DNA of 64,000 bases, taken from positions 1,364,001-1,428,000 of the forward strand of contig OY761822.1 of NCBI GenBank assembly GCA_963664945.1. The letters are read 5' to 3'. Below the pieces are notes generated by a model. The model was given only the letters and a program-made list of their open reading frames with translations. It ran no database searches and was not told the DNA's origin. The first letter of the stretch is position 1; each line of letters begins with the position of its first letter. Positions 36,971 to 47,566 of the stretch are shown here, piece by piece. The translations under genes were made by a program, and so were the position numbers. The DNA comes from UBA6522 sp963664945 (GTDB lineage: Bacteria > Pseudomonadota > Gammaproteobacteria > Steroidobacterales > Rariloculaceae).

Positions 36971-37500
36971 CACCGCAAGACGGGAGTTTGTCTCCGGTCG
37001 AAATACTTGACGAAACACACGAAGTTGACTCCTTCGATTGCGGGAAGCAGGCGCTCGATCACTTTCTGAAGCGATTTGCCCTTACTAATCAGGGGGCCGA
37101 CAGCGCCCGAACCTATGTCGTCTGCCGGAGATCGGCGGTGATCGCCTACTACAGCCTTGCCGCGGGGGCGGTGGAACACGCCGAAGCGCCTGTCCGGGTG
37201 GGCAAGGGGCTGGCCCGGCATCCGGTCCCGGTGATGCTGCTTGCCCGTCTGGCTGTCGACCGAACACAGCAAGGGCGAGGCATCGGCAAGGCGCTCATCA
37301 AGGACGCTCTGCTCAGAACCGCCGCCGCTGCGGAGATCGTCGGCGTCCGAGCCCTCCTTGTCCACGCCAAGGACGAAGAGGCGAGGGCCTGGTACGAAGC
37401 ACTGGAATTCGAACCCAGCCCCACAGACGCCTTCCATCTGTTCCTGCTGACGAAGGATCTGAGGGAGATTCTCGATGATAGCCGCTCCACTCCCGGATGA
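36967..37500 (+). CDS. GNAT toxin (TacT-like)
   Basis: This 177-residue GCN5-type acetyltransferase has the acetyl-CoA loop QQGRGIGKAL and the upstream LARLAVDR strand. TacT toxins acetylate the amino group on charged tRNAs and so block translation. GTG 36967 overlaps the DUF1778 stop, which fixes the start. Opening residues (EVDSFDCGKQALDHFLKRFA) match the family. The pair appears intact. Confidence 0.88.
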   Translation: MTPQDGSLSPVEILDETHEVDSFDCGKQALDHFLKRFALTNQGADSARTYVVCRRSAVIAYYSLAAGAVEHAEAPVRVGKGLARHPVPVMLLARLAVDRTQQGRGIGKALIKDALLRTAAAAEIVGVRALLVHAKDEEARAWYEALEFEPSPTDAFHLFLLTKDLREILDDSRSTPG

Positions 37501-37619
37501 TCTTTTGTCGCAGCGCGAAACTTCAGTGCGGTCAGCACCTGGGTCAACAAACCCGCCAATGACGATCCACGCTGCATCGAGGCGCTGGAGGACCCACCCG
37601 GGCTGACGGGACAATTGCG

Positions 37620-38408
37620 ATGACGCAGCGTGCGATCCCCTGCATGGTCATGCGCGCCGGGACGTCCCGCGGGCCGTTTTTCCTGCTCGAGGATCTGCCG
37701 GCGGATCCCGGGGTCCGGGACCGCGTTCTGCTTGCGGCCATGGGCTCACCCGACCCGCGCCAGATCGACGGACTCGGAGGCGCCACCACGGTGACGAGCA
37801 AGGTGGCGATGGTCAGTCCGTCGCAACGGCCGGGGATTGATGTCGATTATCGCTTCGCGCAGGTGTGGCTCGACAAGGCCATTGTGGATACGGCGCCCTC
37901 GTGTGGGAACATGCTGGCTGGGGTTGGGCCGTTTGCTATTGAACGTGGGTTGATGACGGCGGATGCCGACGAGACCCGGGTTCGAATTTTTGATGTCAAT
38001 ACCGGGAGTCGGATTGAGGCCATTGTCCAGACGCCGGGAGGGGCGGTGACCTATGCCGGTGACCAGCGTATAGACGGGGTGCCGGGGACCGGGGCGCCGG
38101 TGGTGCTCAGTTTTAGCGATGTGGTGGGGTCCAAGTGCGGGGCGATGTTTCCGACCGGGGCTGTGCGGGAAGAGATTGATGGGGTGGCGGTTAGTTGTGT
38201 TGATGTGGCGATGCCGATGGTGATGATGCTTGCTGGGGATTTGGGAATCAGTGGCTACGATCCGGGTGAGATCACCGGCAACGCGATGCTCATGCGACGG
38301 ATTGAGCAGATACGGCTTGAGGCCGGGGGACGCATGGGCCTTGGCGATGTGACCGAATCAGTTGTCCCCAAGGTCGGTATATGGAGCAAACCTTTCCTTA
38401 TTGTATGA
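37620..38408 (+). pseudogene. PrpF-like isomerase, 3'-truncated
   Basis: This encodes the N-terminal ~256 residues of a PrpF/4-oxalomesaconate-tautomerase-type protein (MTQRAIPCMVMRAGTSRG, APSCGNMLAGVGPFA, GDVTESVVPKVGIW). Complete members have about 350-390 residues; here the frame leaves the family after VGIW and ends in SKPFLIV. The following bases are AT-richer, marking a junction near 38,385. These enzymes isomerise unsaturated tricarboxylic acids. Two shards of a second copy lie at 34140 and 36484. Confidence 0.78.
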
Positions 38409-38666
38409 GTCAACTACGTCGAAATGAATCACCAGTACTTGAAAAAACCAAAGCTCTATATTAGTTATTGCCATGATGACCGGAATGGAATACCAGCGTT
38501 TGGTTGGTGGACGTACAATCACGAAGAAGTAGCGGTAGCCAGGACGAAGCTGAAGACTTGCTCGAACGCAGACAAAGCATTCAGCCAACCGAAGCCTGTG
38601 ACGACTTCATCGGCGATGTGGAGCAAGCCCCCTCCCAGCACCGCTTCCATTTGCAGGGCCCACGCA

Positions 38667-39360
38667 ATGACGGAACGAATATCGCAAACGATCCTTTGTC
38701 TCGCCTTGCTGCTCGCGGCTGACAGAGCGTCTACCCAAGAAAACGTTTGCGACGGCACGGCAAGGGCCATCGATATATCCAACATCGACGCCCTCGACAC
38801 CGAGGTCTTTTTTTTTCGGCGAGCTGCACGGCAACAAGGAAACGCCCGAGGTATTCCTTGCAGCGGTCTGTCAGTACCTGGAACTGAAGGACGGCGATGT
38901 TCGCGTTGCGCTCGAGTTTGGGACCGACATCCATTCGAGCCTGGCCCGGTTCATGGAATCCGAAGGCGGCAGCGAGGCAGTTCAGGAGTTTCTACGCCAC
39001 CCGTTCTGGCAACGAAATCTCAACTTGCCGGACGGCCAACGGGGGCTCAGCTTGCCGGACGGCCGTTCCAGCGTCGCCATGCTGAATCTGGTCGAGGCAC
39101 TTCGTGAACTGCGTGCTTCAAACGCGAGATTGGTTTCGGTAAGCCCCATCGTGGGTCGGTGGACAGATCGGCAAATCCCGTATTACGGCACGTCGGCAGA
39201 CACCGACATGGCCGCCAACACCACCCATCTATCGCAGGAATCCGCCGAGGACATGGTATTCGTGCTGGTCGGTGACGTCCATGCGCGGCTCACGCCACCC
39301 GAGTCGATGAACTACTTGACTCCAGCCGCCTCGCTTGTCGAAGGCGATGTGGTCAGCGCG
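38667..39360 (+). pseudogene. ChaN/Tiki-like exported protein, frameshifted and 3'-cut
   Basis: ATG 38667 opens a signal peptide (SQTILCLALLLAADRAS). The frame breaks in a run of nine T at 38808-38816; with eight T it would read EVFFFGELHGNKETPEVF, a GExHG motif seen in ChaN/erythromycin-esterase/Tiki-fold proteins, and continue to DVRVALEFG, VGRWTDRQIPYYG and FVLVGDVHARL. The 3' end stops at about 39,360, where the sequence joins the oppositely oriented HTH gene. The 258 bases before it (38409-38666) are AT-richer and hold no recognisable gene. Confidence 0.55.
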
Positions 39361-39621
39361 CTTGACAGCTTCCGGTTCTCTCGCGATGACTTGAAGAAGT
39401 GTCGTGGCCGGGCCGCTCACTTGCCGCCTTCCCTGCTCCCATTTCCGGTAGCCGGACAGGCTCATGCCCATCAGCGGAGCCATCTGCGCCTGGGTGAGCC
39501 TGATCCGCTCGCGAACTTCACGCGGGGACAAAACCGCGTGAACGGTCGCCGGACCTTCGCCCTTGGCGTGCGCCAACGCTTCCTCCAAGGACTGGATCAG
39601 GTCTTCGCCAAAAGTGCTCAT
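39229..39621 (-). CDS. HigA/Xre-type antitoxin with altered C-terminus
   Basis: The first ~89 residues are a normal HigA-type antitoxin (LSPREVRERIRLTQAQMAPL, MSLSGYRKWEQGRRQ, VSGPATTLLQVIAREPEA). After about 39,355 the frame reads through antisense DNA of the ChaN-like gene and adds ~41 foreign residues. Normal members stop right here, so a recombination junction has removed the native stop. The gene overlaps the toxin stop by four bases (ATGA). It may still be functional. Confidence 0.75.
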   Translation of the reverse strand: MSTFGEDLIQSLEEALAHAKGEGPATVHAVLSPREVRERIRLTQAQMAPLMGMSLSGYRKWEQGRRQVSGPATTLLQVIAREPEAVKRADHIAFDKRGGWSQVVHRLGWREPRMDVTDQHEYHVLGGFLR

Positions 39622-39956
39622 TGCATTTCCTTGAGTGTTGTCTTCAGCGCGGCTGCAAGCTTGGCAACCTCGCGCCGTTCCCGCGGTGTCATGTCGGCCC
39701 TGCTCGCCTTCGCGTAGACGAGCAGAGCATAAATGGGCATTTGCTCGCCGACATGGAAGTAAATCACCCGAGCGCCGCCACGCTTGCCGCGCCCGGACGA
39801 CGCGAAGCGAAGTTTCCGCACGCCCCCAGTTCCCGGAATCTCATCGCCCGCCAATGGACTTGTCGCCAGCAGCTCCATCAATTCGCGCCGCTCATGCTCG
39901 TTGAGCAACTTCTCGGCTTGCCGGGAAAATGCCGGAGTCTCAGCGACCGTCCGCAT
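39618..39956 (-). CDS. RelE/HigB-type toxin
   Basis: This 112-residue toxin of the RelE superfamily has the pattern GGVRKLRFASSGRGKRGGAR followed by VIYFHVGEQMPIYALLVYAK. Such toxins cleave mRNA on the ribosome. I chose ATG 39956 (MRTVAETPAFSRQAEKLL); an upstream ATG at 39983 is possible but lies in the promoter-like TATACT region. The toxin precedes the antitoxin, the order typical of higBA. Confidence 0.82.
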   Translation of the reverse strand: MRTVAETPAFSRQAEKLLNEHERRELMELLATSPLAGDEIPGTGGVRKLRFASSGRGKRGGARVIYFHVGEQMPIYALLVYAKASRADMTPRERREVAKLAAALKTTLKEMQ

Positions 39957-40061
39957 GCGGCAGTATATACCCCATTGGGTCATTCTGAAATCATCGGAGA
40001 AACTCTAATCTGTTTGGATCGCTATCGACTTATCGTCCTTCACGCCGCTGTCGGGCCGCGC

Positions 40062-40448
40062 TCAAGCGTCGCCAACATCGTCGCGACCGTTCGCCACCGC
40101 CCCGAGCTCCGGCCCGAATTCCACGATCCGCCCGGCTTCCCGCGCGGCCTCGGCATAGATTGACAGCGAATGCTTCGGCTCGAAATAGAGGTCCTGCTCG
40201 ATGCCAAGACCGAAGCGGCCCCGGATCGAAACAATCTCCGCGAGGCTTGTATACCCCAGTTCGGGGGCGCCGAAGCCCAGATCGGCCAGGCCGAAGAGCG
40301 TGTCGCCGTCCTCGGGATCCAGACCTGCGAACAACCATGTCCCGGCTCCGCCGGGATCGAAGAATTTGACGACCGGCCGATGATCCCGGTCGCGGTCCCC
40401 GCCATTGGCGAGTAGCTGCTCGCGTTGCGCGTCTGTCAGGAGTTTCAT
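40062..40448 (-). CDS. DUF2958 family protein
   Basis: This 128-residue protein has the DUF2958 pattern (LLTDAQREQLLANG, HRPVVKFFDPGGAGTWL, LGFGAPELGYTSLAEI). The family is frequent on plasmids and integrative elements and its function is unknown. ATG 40448 is chosen because earlier codons have no similarity. It is divergent from hsdM. The 285-bp gap between them holds the hsdM promoter and nothing else I can identify. Confidence 0.72.
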   Translation of the reverse strand: MKLLTDAQREQLLANGGDRDRDHRPVVKFFDPGGAGTWLFAGLDPEDGDTLFGLADLGFGAPELGYTSLAEIVSIRGRFGLGIEQDLYFEPKHSLSIYAEAAREAGRIVEFGPELGAVANGRDDVGDA

Positions 40449-40733
40449 GAGGCTCCAAGCTATTTGCGAAAGTGGGATCGATTGCGCCGGGCCTGCCGAG
40501 TCCGATTTCCAGGTTCGCATGGACCTTATTGTGGAGGCCCGGCAGACAAATTGAAGGTTCATATCTGGCCGAAACAGCGCCATTCCAAATATGCGCGACC
40601 GGCGTCGTGTGGCGCGGCGCGGCGATGACCCGCTAAACTTGGCCGTCGCAGGCTCAATGGTGCCAGCTGCGGGCTGAGGTACCTTCCGATTGCCCGCAGT
40701 AACGACCGATTGCTGCTCGCTGACGAGGATCAA

Positions 40734-42273
<1,540 letters not shown>

Positions 42274-42281
<8 letters not shown>

Positions 42282-43560
42282 GTGGTCAAGCCTCACGTTG
42301 CGTGATGCCGGCGTCAAACTGATTGACTGCGTACACAAGACACCCGCCGCTCAAGAGAGTGGGTATCCATACGTAGGTATCCCGCAGATGAGGGATGGGT
42401 GGATCGACTTCGACCGCGCCCGGAAAATCTCGCGAGAGGACTTTTGCGAGTGGACAAAGAAGGCCAAACCTCAGCAGCATGATGTGGTCCTCTCGCGTCG
42501 TACGAATCCTGGCGTAACGGCCATCGACAGGACGGGCACGGACTTCGCGCTCGGTCAGAATCTGGTATTACTTCGCGCAGATGGTTGCCAGATAGATCCG
42601 CCCTTCCTGAAATGGCTGGCGCGAAGTCCTGCTTGGTGGGAGCAGATCGAGAAATTCAAGAACGTTGGCGCTGTTTTCGATAGCTTGAAGTGTGCTGACG
42701 TACCCAATTTCGAGTTGCCGGTTCCGCCAATCAAGACTCAGCGGATGATGGGCGGCTTGCTCGACGCCATTGACGACAAGATCGACCTGAACCGCCGGAT
42801 GAACGAGACGCTGGAGGCCATGGCGCGGGCGATCTTCAAGGACTGGTTCGTCGATTTCGGCCCCACCTGCGCCAAGGCGGAAGGCCGGGAACCCTACCTG
42901 ACCCCGGGACTCTGGGAGCTGTTCCCCGACGCGCTGGACGATGAGGGCAAGCCGGTTGGGTGGTTGTGCTCCACTTTAACGGCTCTTGCTGACATGAACC
43001 CACAATCCTGGTCCCGAAAGAACCATCCGGAAGAAATTGAGTATGTGGATCTCGCCAACACGAAGTGGGGAAGAGTCGAGGCTACGCAGCGATTCAATTG
43101 GCAAAATGCACCAAGCCGCGCAAGACGGATCCTGCGGCCCGGCGATACTATCGTAGGAATGGTAAGGCCCGGTAACGGGTCTTTTGCGTTCATCGGTGAC
43201 CCAGACCTAACCGGAAGCACTGGATTTGCAGTGCTCAGACCCATCGAACGCCGTTACATGACTATTGTATATCTCGCCGCAACGGCTCCTGAAAACATCG
43301 AGCGCCTCGCTAATCTGGCAGATGGCGCAGCCTACCCGGCTGTTCGTCCGGAAGTCGTGGGAGCAACAGGGATTGCTGTTCCTGATGATGCGGTGACTTC
43401 CAGCTTTTCGGAGCTTGTCTCACCCCTCCTCGATCAAATGGTATCGAACAAGAGAGAAGACTATATTCTTGCTCAAGCTCGAAATTTACTTCTTCCGAAG
43501 CTCATGTCCGGGGAAATCCGCCTGCGGGATGCCGAACGCATGGTTGAGGAGGCCACATGA
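42274..43560 (+). CDS. hsdS: Type I restriction-modification system specificity subunit
   Basis: This 428-residue protein has two target-recognition domains (about residues 5-165 and 225-370), each followed by a conserved helical spacer (MGGLLDAIDDKIDLNRRMNE with MARAIFKDWFVDFGP, and LSGEIRLRDAERM-type end). ATG 42274 overlaps the hsdM stop region; a TTG at 42265 is less likely. The recognition domains are visibly AT-richer (for example 42,300-42,700 and 43,000-43,480) than the spacers, a sign of domain exchange. Confidence 0.93.
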
Positions 43561-43627
43561 TCCGCGTTCCGATCAAGCACCTTTTCCCCACTCGGTATGG
43601 GCTTGCGGGAAGTATCGGAGGCCATTG

Positions 43628-44636
43628 GTGGTCGTAAGCGACACAGAAATTCAGCAACGCCTGCGTCTCGGCGAGGACAGCGGCTGGGAATTCAAGCAGA
43701 TGGAGTTCAAGGGGGACCGCCCGACGAGTCCGCGGAGGGATGAACTGGCCGATGAGATGGCTGCTTTCGCGAACGCAAGCGGCGGCATGCTGCTTTGCGG
43801 AGTTACGGACGATGGCCAGGTTCAGGGAATGACCCCGGAGCAGATCGCCGCGGTTGACAGCCTGGTCGTCGAGCTAAGCACGGATGCGGTGAAGCCCGCC
43901 CTGCGAATCGACGTTCATCACCGGGAACTTGATGGAAAGGCATTCGTGCTTGTCGAGGTGCCGCGGGGCGACACGATTCACGAACGGGATGGGCGCGCGT
44001 TTGTCCGGGTAGGTGCAACCAAGCGACGCCTGGATGGCGACGAGCGCCTCAGGCTGGCGCAGAACCGGGCCCAAAGCCGTTTTCTTTGGTTTGACAAACA
44101 AATCGTGCCCAACACTGGCTTCGAGACCCTCAGCGAGCGGCTCTGGGAGCCACTGCTCAGCGTGGCTGGAGCGGATGATCCTCGCAGGGGACTGATGAAC
44201 CTGAGGCTTCTGGCCCAGGACGAGGCAGGCGTGGACCGTGCAACGGTGGCCGGGGTGCTGCTTTGCGCCCTGTCGCCGCAGGAGTGGTTGCCGCAAGCCA
44301 TGATCGTTGCGACGCACTATCGCGGACAGGATCGCGCTTCCGGCCAATTGGACGCACAGGAAATCGTCGGTCCGCTACCGCTTCAGATCGCCGATGCGGT
44401 GAAGTTCGTTACACGCAACATGCGAGTCGCGGCGCGCAAGTTGCCGGAGCGGGAGGATGTGCCGCAATACCGCATTGCGGCCGTGTTCGAGGCGGTGGTC
44501 AACGCGGTCGCGCACCGCGACTACTCCATGTCCTCCCGCCGGATCCGATTGTCGATGTTCAAGGGACGCCTTGAGATTGACTCGCCGGGTCAGCTTCCCA
44601 ATGGGATGACCATTGAAAGCATGGACACAAGCCAGG
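43628..44636 (+). pseudogene. AlbA_2/Schlafen-type ATP-binding protein, 5' part, split by IS
   Basis: GTG 43628 follows GGAGG. The product starts with an AlbA_2 (Schlafen-like) domain (SGWEFKQMEF, FANASGGMLLCGVTDDG) and continues with the C-terminal helicase-associated region (VFEAVVNAVAHRDYSMSSRR). At 44636 it is broken by the ISAs1-type element. Joining 44636 to 46775 restores one frame: MDTSQA is followed by TRNEVIASVFGRIPV. The intact gene would encode 579 residues. Such proteins recur inside type I restriction loci (RloF/RloH-like) with an unclear role. Confidence 0.82.
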
Positions 44637-46764
44637 CAGGCCTATCCAAAAGTCCCGGTCCGGTTGGTTCCGGTGAGGCTGAGCGATGGGTCCGACGGGG
44701 ATGTGTGGCTGTAGCGGAGGGGTCGCCGGTCGGTCCAGGGCGGTGGGGAGGCGTTGAGCGGGTTTGCTCGGGGGTATGGGTTGGTGCCTGGGCGCTGAGT
44801 AGGCGCGGCGCGCACGGGGATGCCGCGGCGCGGCCGGGCGGTGCGCCGTCGGGGGTCCGCGGGGTGCCCGGTCAGGGCGGCGCGGGGGTCAGGATGGCGT
44901 CGAGCGCATCCTGCGGGCGTGCGGCGTAGTGGCGGTTTGCCTGGGGGATGTAGTCGAAGTGGCCGATCGCGCGCACGATGGAGATCGCGGCGTTGCTGAG
45001 CGCCGCCAGGTTTTGCGGCAGATGCCCGGCCGCGGCGCGGCAGCGGTCCTCGTCGTAGCTGAAGTCGCGCACGTAGTGAACCCGGTTCTCCACTTCCCAG
45101 TGGCGGCGCACGATGTTCAACAGTTCGTCGGGTCCGGCCTCCTCGACGCCGAGCGAGGTGAGCCCGTAGGCGATCTCGCGGGTGCTTTCCCCGGTCTTGA
45201 CCACGACGCGCTCGCGCTGCACGCGCAGCGCCTGACGGCGTGCGGGCAGATCGCACCGCCCGTCCCACTTGGCGGGCGTGAGGTCGAAGGCCGCGCAGCG
45301 GCGGGTCTCCAGCCGCCCATGGGCCTTGTGCAGCGCCTCGGCGCTCCAGCGCGCCTGGCTCCAGTCGATGTCCGCCAGGTCCTCGCGAATGCTCGGCTGG
45401 TTGCCCTTCACGGCGGTGATCGCGTAGTCGGCCTTGCACTCCTCCACCAAGCAGCGCGCCGTGTCGTGTTGGGCGTGGATGGCGTCGAGCGTGACGACGC
45501 GCCCGGCGAGGTCCAGTTGCCGCGCCAGTTCGCGCACCGCCGGGATCTCGTTGCTTTTGGCGCCGATGCGCACCTGCCCGAGCACCAGGCCGCTGCCGTG
45601 CTCCACCGCGGCCACCATCATCTGGCGTTCGCCCTCGGTCCGCCTGGAGGCGCCGCGCACGTCCTTGCCGTCCATGGCCACCGGCGCAAGCCCGGCATGC
45701 TGGGCGCTCCAGGCGCGCAGCGCCCGATCCAGAGTGTCCGGCGGCAGCTTCGAGAGGATGTAATGGAAGGTCGAGGCAGCGGGCACTGTGTAGCACTGGC
45801 GCGTCGGGCTGAAGAACCCGCCCACCGCACGGCGCTGCGCCTCGTCGAGCCGGGCGGCGAACTCCCCGAACGCGCTCACGCCGCGATACCCGGCCAGGCG
45901 CGCCGCGATCATGATCGTCAGGTAGCTCGCCAAGCTGTAGCGCTGCCCGCGCCGTTTGCGAAAATCCTCCATCTCCCCGAGAAAGTCGTGAAGACTGCGC
46001 AATTGCCCCGCCGGCATCGGCGCCTCGCGCACCTCCACGGGCTCGCGCCCATCGCGTAGCGCCTCGCGGGCGCCGGCTTCAAGCTCGTACACGTAAACCT
46101 CCTTGGGCTGGCCGTGCTCGCGCCACCGCGCCGGGCTGCCGTACACCCGCGAATAACCGCGCGTCAGGCCCAGCATCCGCCAGTTCGACGCCCGGTAGCA
46201 AACCCCCGAAAACCGCGACGGGTCCACGAACGTCTCCGCCAACAGCACCGGGAAACCGTGCATCGCGCGCATGTCCCCCGACAGCCGGCGCAGACTCAGA
46301 CCCAGCACCCGAGAGGCCAGGTTGCGTACCTCCCCCTTGCCCACCAGCAACGCGAAACGGCTGTTGTTCGCGATCAGCTTCAGCCGCCGAAACTGCCGCT
46401 CCGGCGGCCAACCCAGCCACTCGTCCCGAACCCCGACCTTGAACGCGCCCGCCGTCCAGCCCAGCAGCGCAACCCGGCTCCCGCCGCATACCGCCACGTG
46501 ACGCAGCGACTGACCGAACAATCCCTTGTACGGCAAATAGTGAAACTCCCTCATCAGCGCGTCCCAACGCCGCCGCTCCGCCACGCCGCGCACCGGGCGC
46601 ACCCACACATCGCGCAACTTCAACCGGCCACGGGAAAACACCGAGATCACCATGACCCCCTTTATGCCACAACGACTTCTGAATAGCCAGACCTTGCACA
46701 GCCTGACCGCTTCCCTCACCGTTTACAGCCTCAGGCTATACGCCCCGACTTTTGGAGAGCCCTG
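44637..46764. mobile_element. ISAs1-type insertion sequence, 2128 bp
   Basis: The terminal inverted repeats are CAGGCCTATCCAAAAGTC (left, from 44637) and CAGGGCTCTCCAAAAGTC (right, read back from 46764). The 10-bp target ACAAGCCAGG is duplicated at 44627-44636 and 46765-46774. It carries one transposase gene on the minus strand. Intact ends and perfect target copies suggest recent insertion. Confidence 0.9.
44872..46653 (-). CDS. ISAs1 transposase fused to a DUF4338 domain
   Basis: This is a 593-residue protein. Residues ~1-215 are a DUF4338 domain (FHYLPYKGLFGQSLRHVA, DEWLGWPPERQFRRLKLIAN, NSRFALLVGKGEVRNLASR, LLAETFVDPSRFSGVCYRAS), the domain that also defines DruA of Druantia defence systems. 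From ~residue 240 an ISAs1 DDE transposase follows (APVAMDGKDVRGA with catalytic Asp, VVTLDAIHAQHDTARCL, ITAVKGNQPSI, RRHWEVENRVHYVRDFSY). Ordinary ISAs1 transposases are ~370 residues. ATG 46653 follows AAAGGGGG. Confidence 0.88.
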   Translation of the reverse strand: MVISVFSRGRLKLRDVWVRPVRGVAERRRWDALMREFHYLPYKGLFGQSLRHVAVCGGSRVALLGWTAGAFKVGVRDEWLGWPPERQFRRLKLIANNSRFALLVGKGEVRNLASRVLGLSLRRLSGDMRAMHGFPVLLAETFVDPSRFSGVCYRASNWRMLGLTRGYSRVYGSPARWREHGQPKEVYVYELEAGAREALRDGREPVEVREAPMPAGQLRSLHDFLGEMEDFRKRRGQRYSLASYLTIMIAARLAGYRGVSAFGEFAARLDEAQRRAVGGFFSPTRQCYTVPAASTFHYILSKLPPDTLDRALRAWSAQHAGLAPVAMDGKDVRGASRRTEGERQMMVAAVEHGSGLVLGQVRIGAKSNEIPAVRELARQLDLAGRVVTLDAIHAQHDTARCLVEECKADYAITAVKGNQPSIREDLADIDWSQARWSAEALHKAHGRLETRRCAAFDLTPAKWDGRCDLPARRQALRVQRERVVVKTGESTREIAYGLTSLGVEEAGPDELLNIVRRHWEVENRVHYVRDFSYDEDRCRAAAGHLPQNLAALSNAAISIVRAIGHFDYIPQANRHYAARPQDALDAILTPAPP

Positions 46765-46774
46765 ACAAGCCAGG

Positions 46775-47505
46775 CGACGCGCAACGAAGTCATCGCCTCC
46801 GTGTTCGGACGAATTCCCGTCGGCAATGTCCCGGGAACGAGCCATCGTCGGCACTTGATGGAACGCCGGGGGGATGGTGTATCCATAATCAAGACGGAAA
46901 CCCAGGAAGCCACCGGCGACCTTCCGCAATACAAGGTCGTTGACGCATCCAGCGTAGTACTGAGCATCCCCGCAGCGAAACTCGAACTGAGTCCCGCGGA
47001 TTCCACGGTAACGGTGCATGCGCAGGGAGAGCCTCTGTCGGGAGTTGAGGTGCTGGCGCTCTTTCCGAACAAGACCTGGCAGCGGGCCACGACCGACGAG
47101 GCGGGCGAAGCAGCGCTGGACCTGTACACAACGCATCTCCCGATGACCGTCTATGCTGCAGCGCCGGGTTACGCCGGAGGGCTGAAGCGAGAGTGGTTGC
47201 CGAATCGGGGCGGTCTGCTGATGGAACTCGACCCGCTTTCGGCTGGAGGCTCGGTCATATTTCCTCAATCCACCGGGCATCTTCCCGGCCTGCGCGGGCG
47301 GCTAAACCCAGAGCGCGACACCTTCGATCGAACAAATCTGTATGCGGACAATATCGCTATCGAGGACGGCCGGCAGCAACCGGTGTCTTTCCGGCTGGGC
47401 AAACCGCTGAAGCTCACGGACGCATTCGGCGCTGAATTGTCGGTGACCATAATTGACATCATCGGGCGCTCCGCATTGGTGGAGTACCGTTCACTCAAGC
47501 CGTGA
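46775..47505 (+). pseudogene. AlbA_2-type protein, 3' part after the IS
   Basis: This continues the gene at 43628 in frame from the second target copy: TRNEVIASVFGRIPVG, the rest of the ATP-binding module, then a C-terminal carboxypeptidase-regulatory/beta-sandwich-like region (SGVEVLALFPNKTWQRATTD, EAGEAALDLYTTHLPM) and a further beta-rich end. An ATG at 46801 could allow separate translation but lacks an obvious ribosome site. HsdR starts 61 bases later. Confidence 0.78.
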
Positions 47506-47566
47506 ACCAGTCCATTGAAGAGTACAGACAGTGTCTGTGCCGCAAGGCTGTGAAGGGGTAGCCCTG

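Noticed and set aside
38358..38588. 76-codon minus-strand frame with aromatic-rich product
   Set aside because: It spans the truncated end of prpF and AT-rich DNA, has no ribosome site or family match, and cannot be supported.
43263..43272. ATTGTATAT resembling the GntR operator core
   Set aside because: It lies inside the AT-rich second recognition domain of hsdS and not in a promoter; treated as a chance match.
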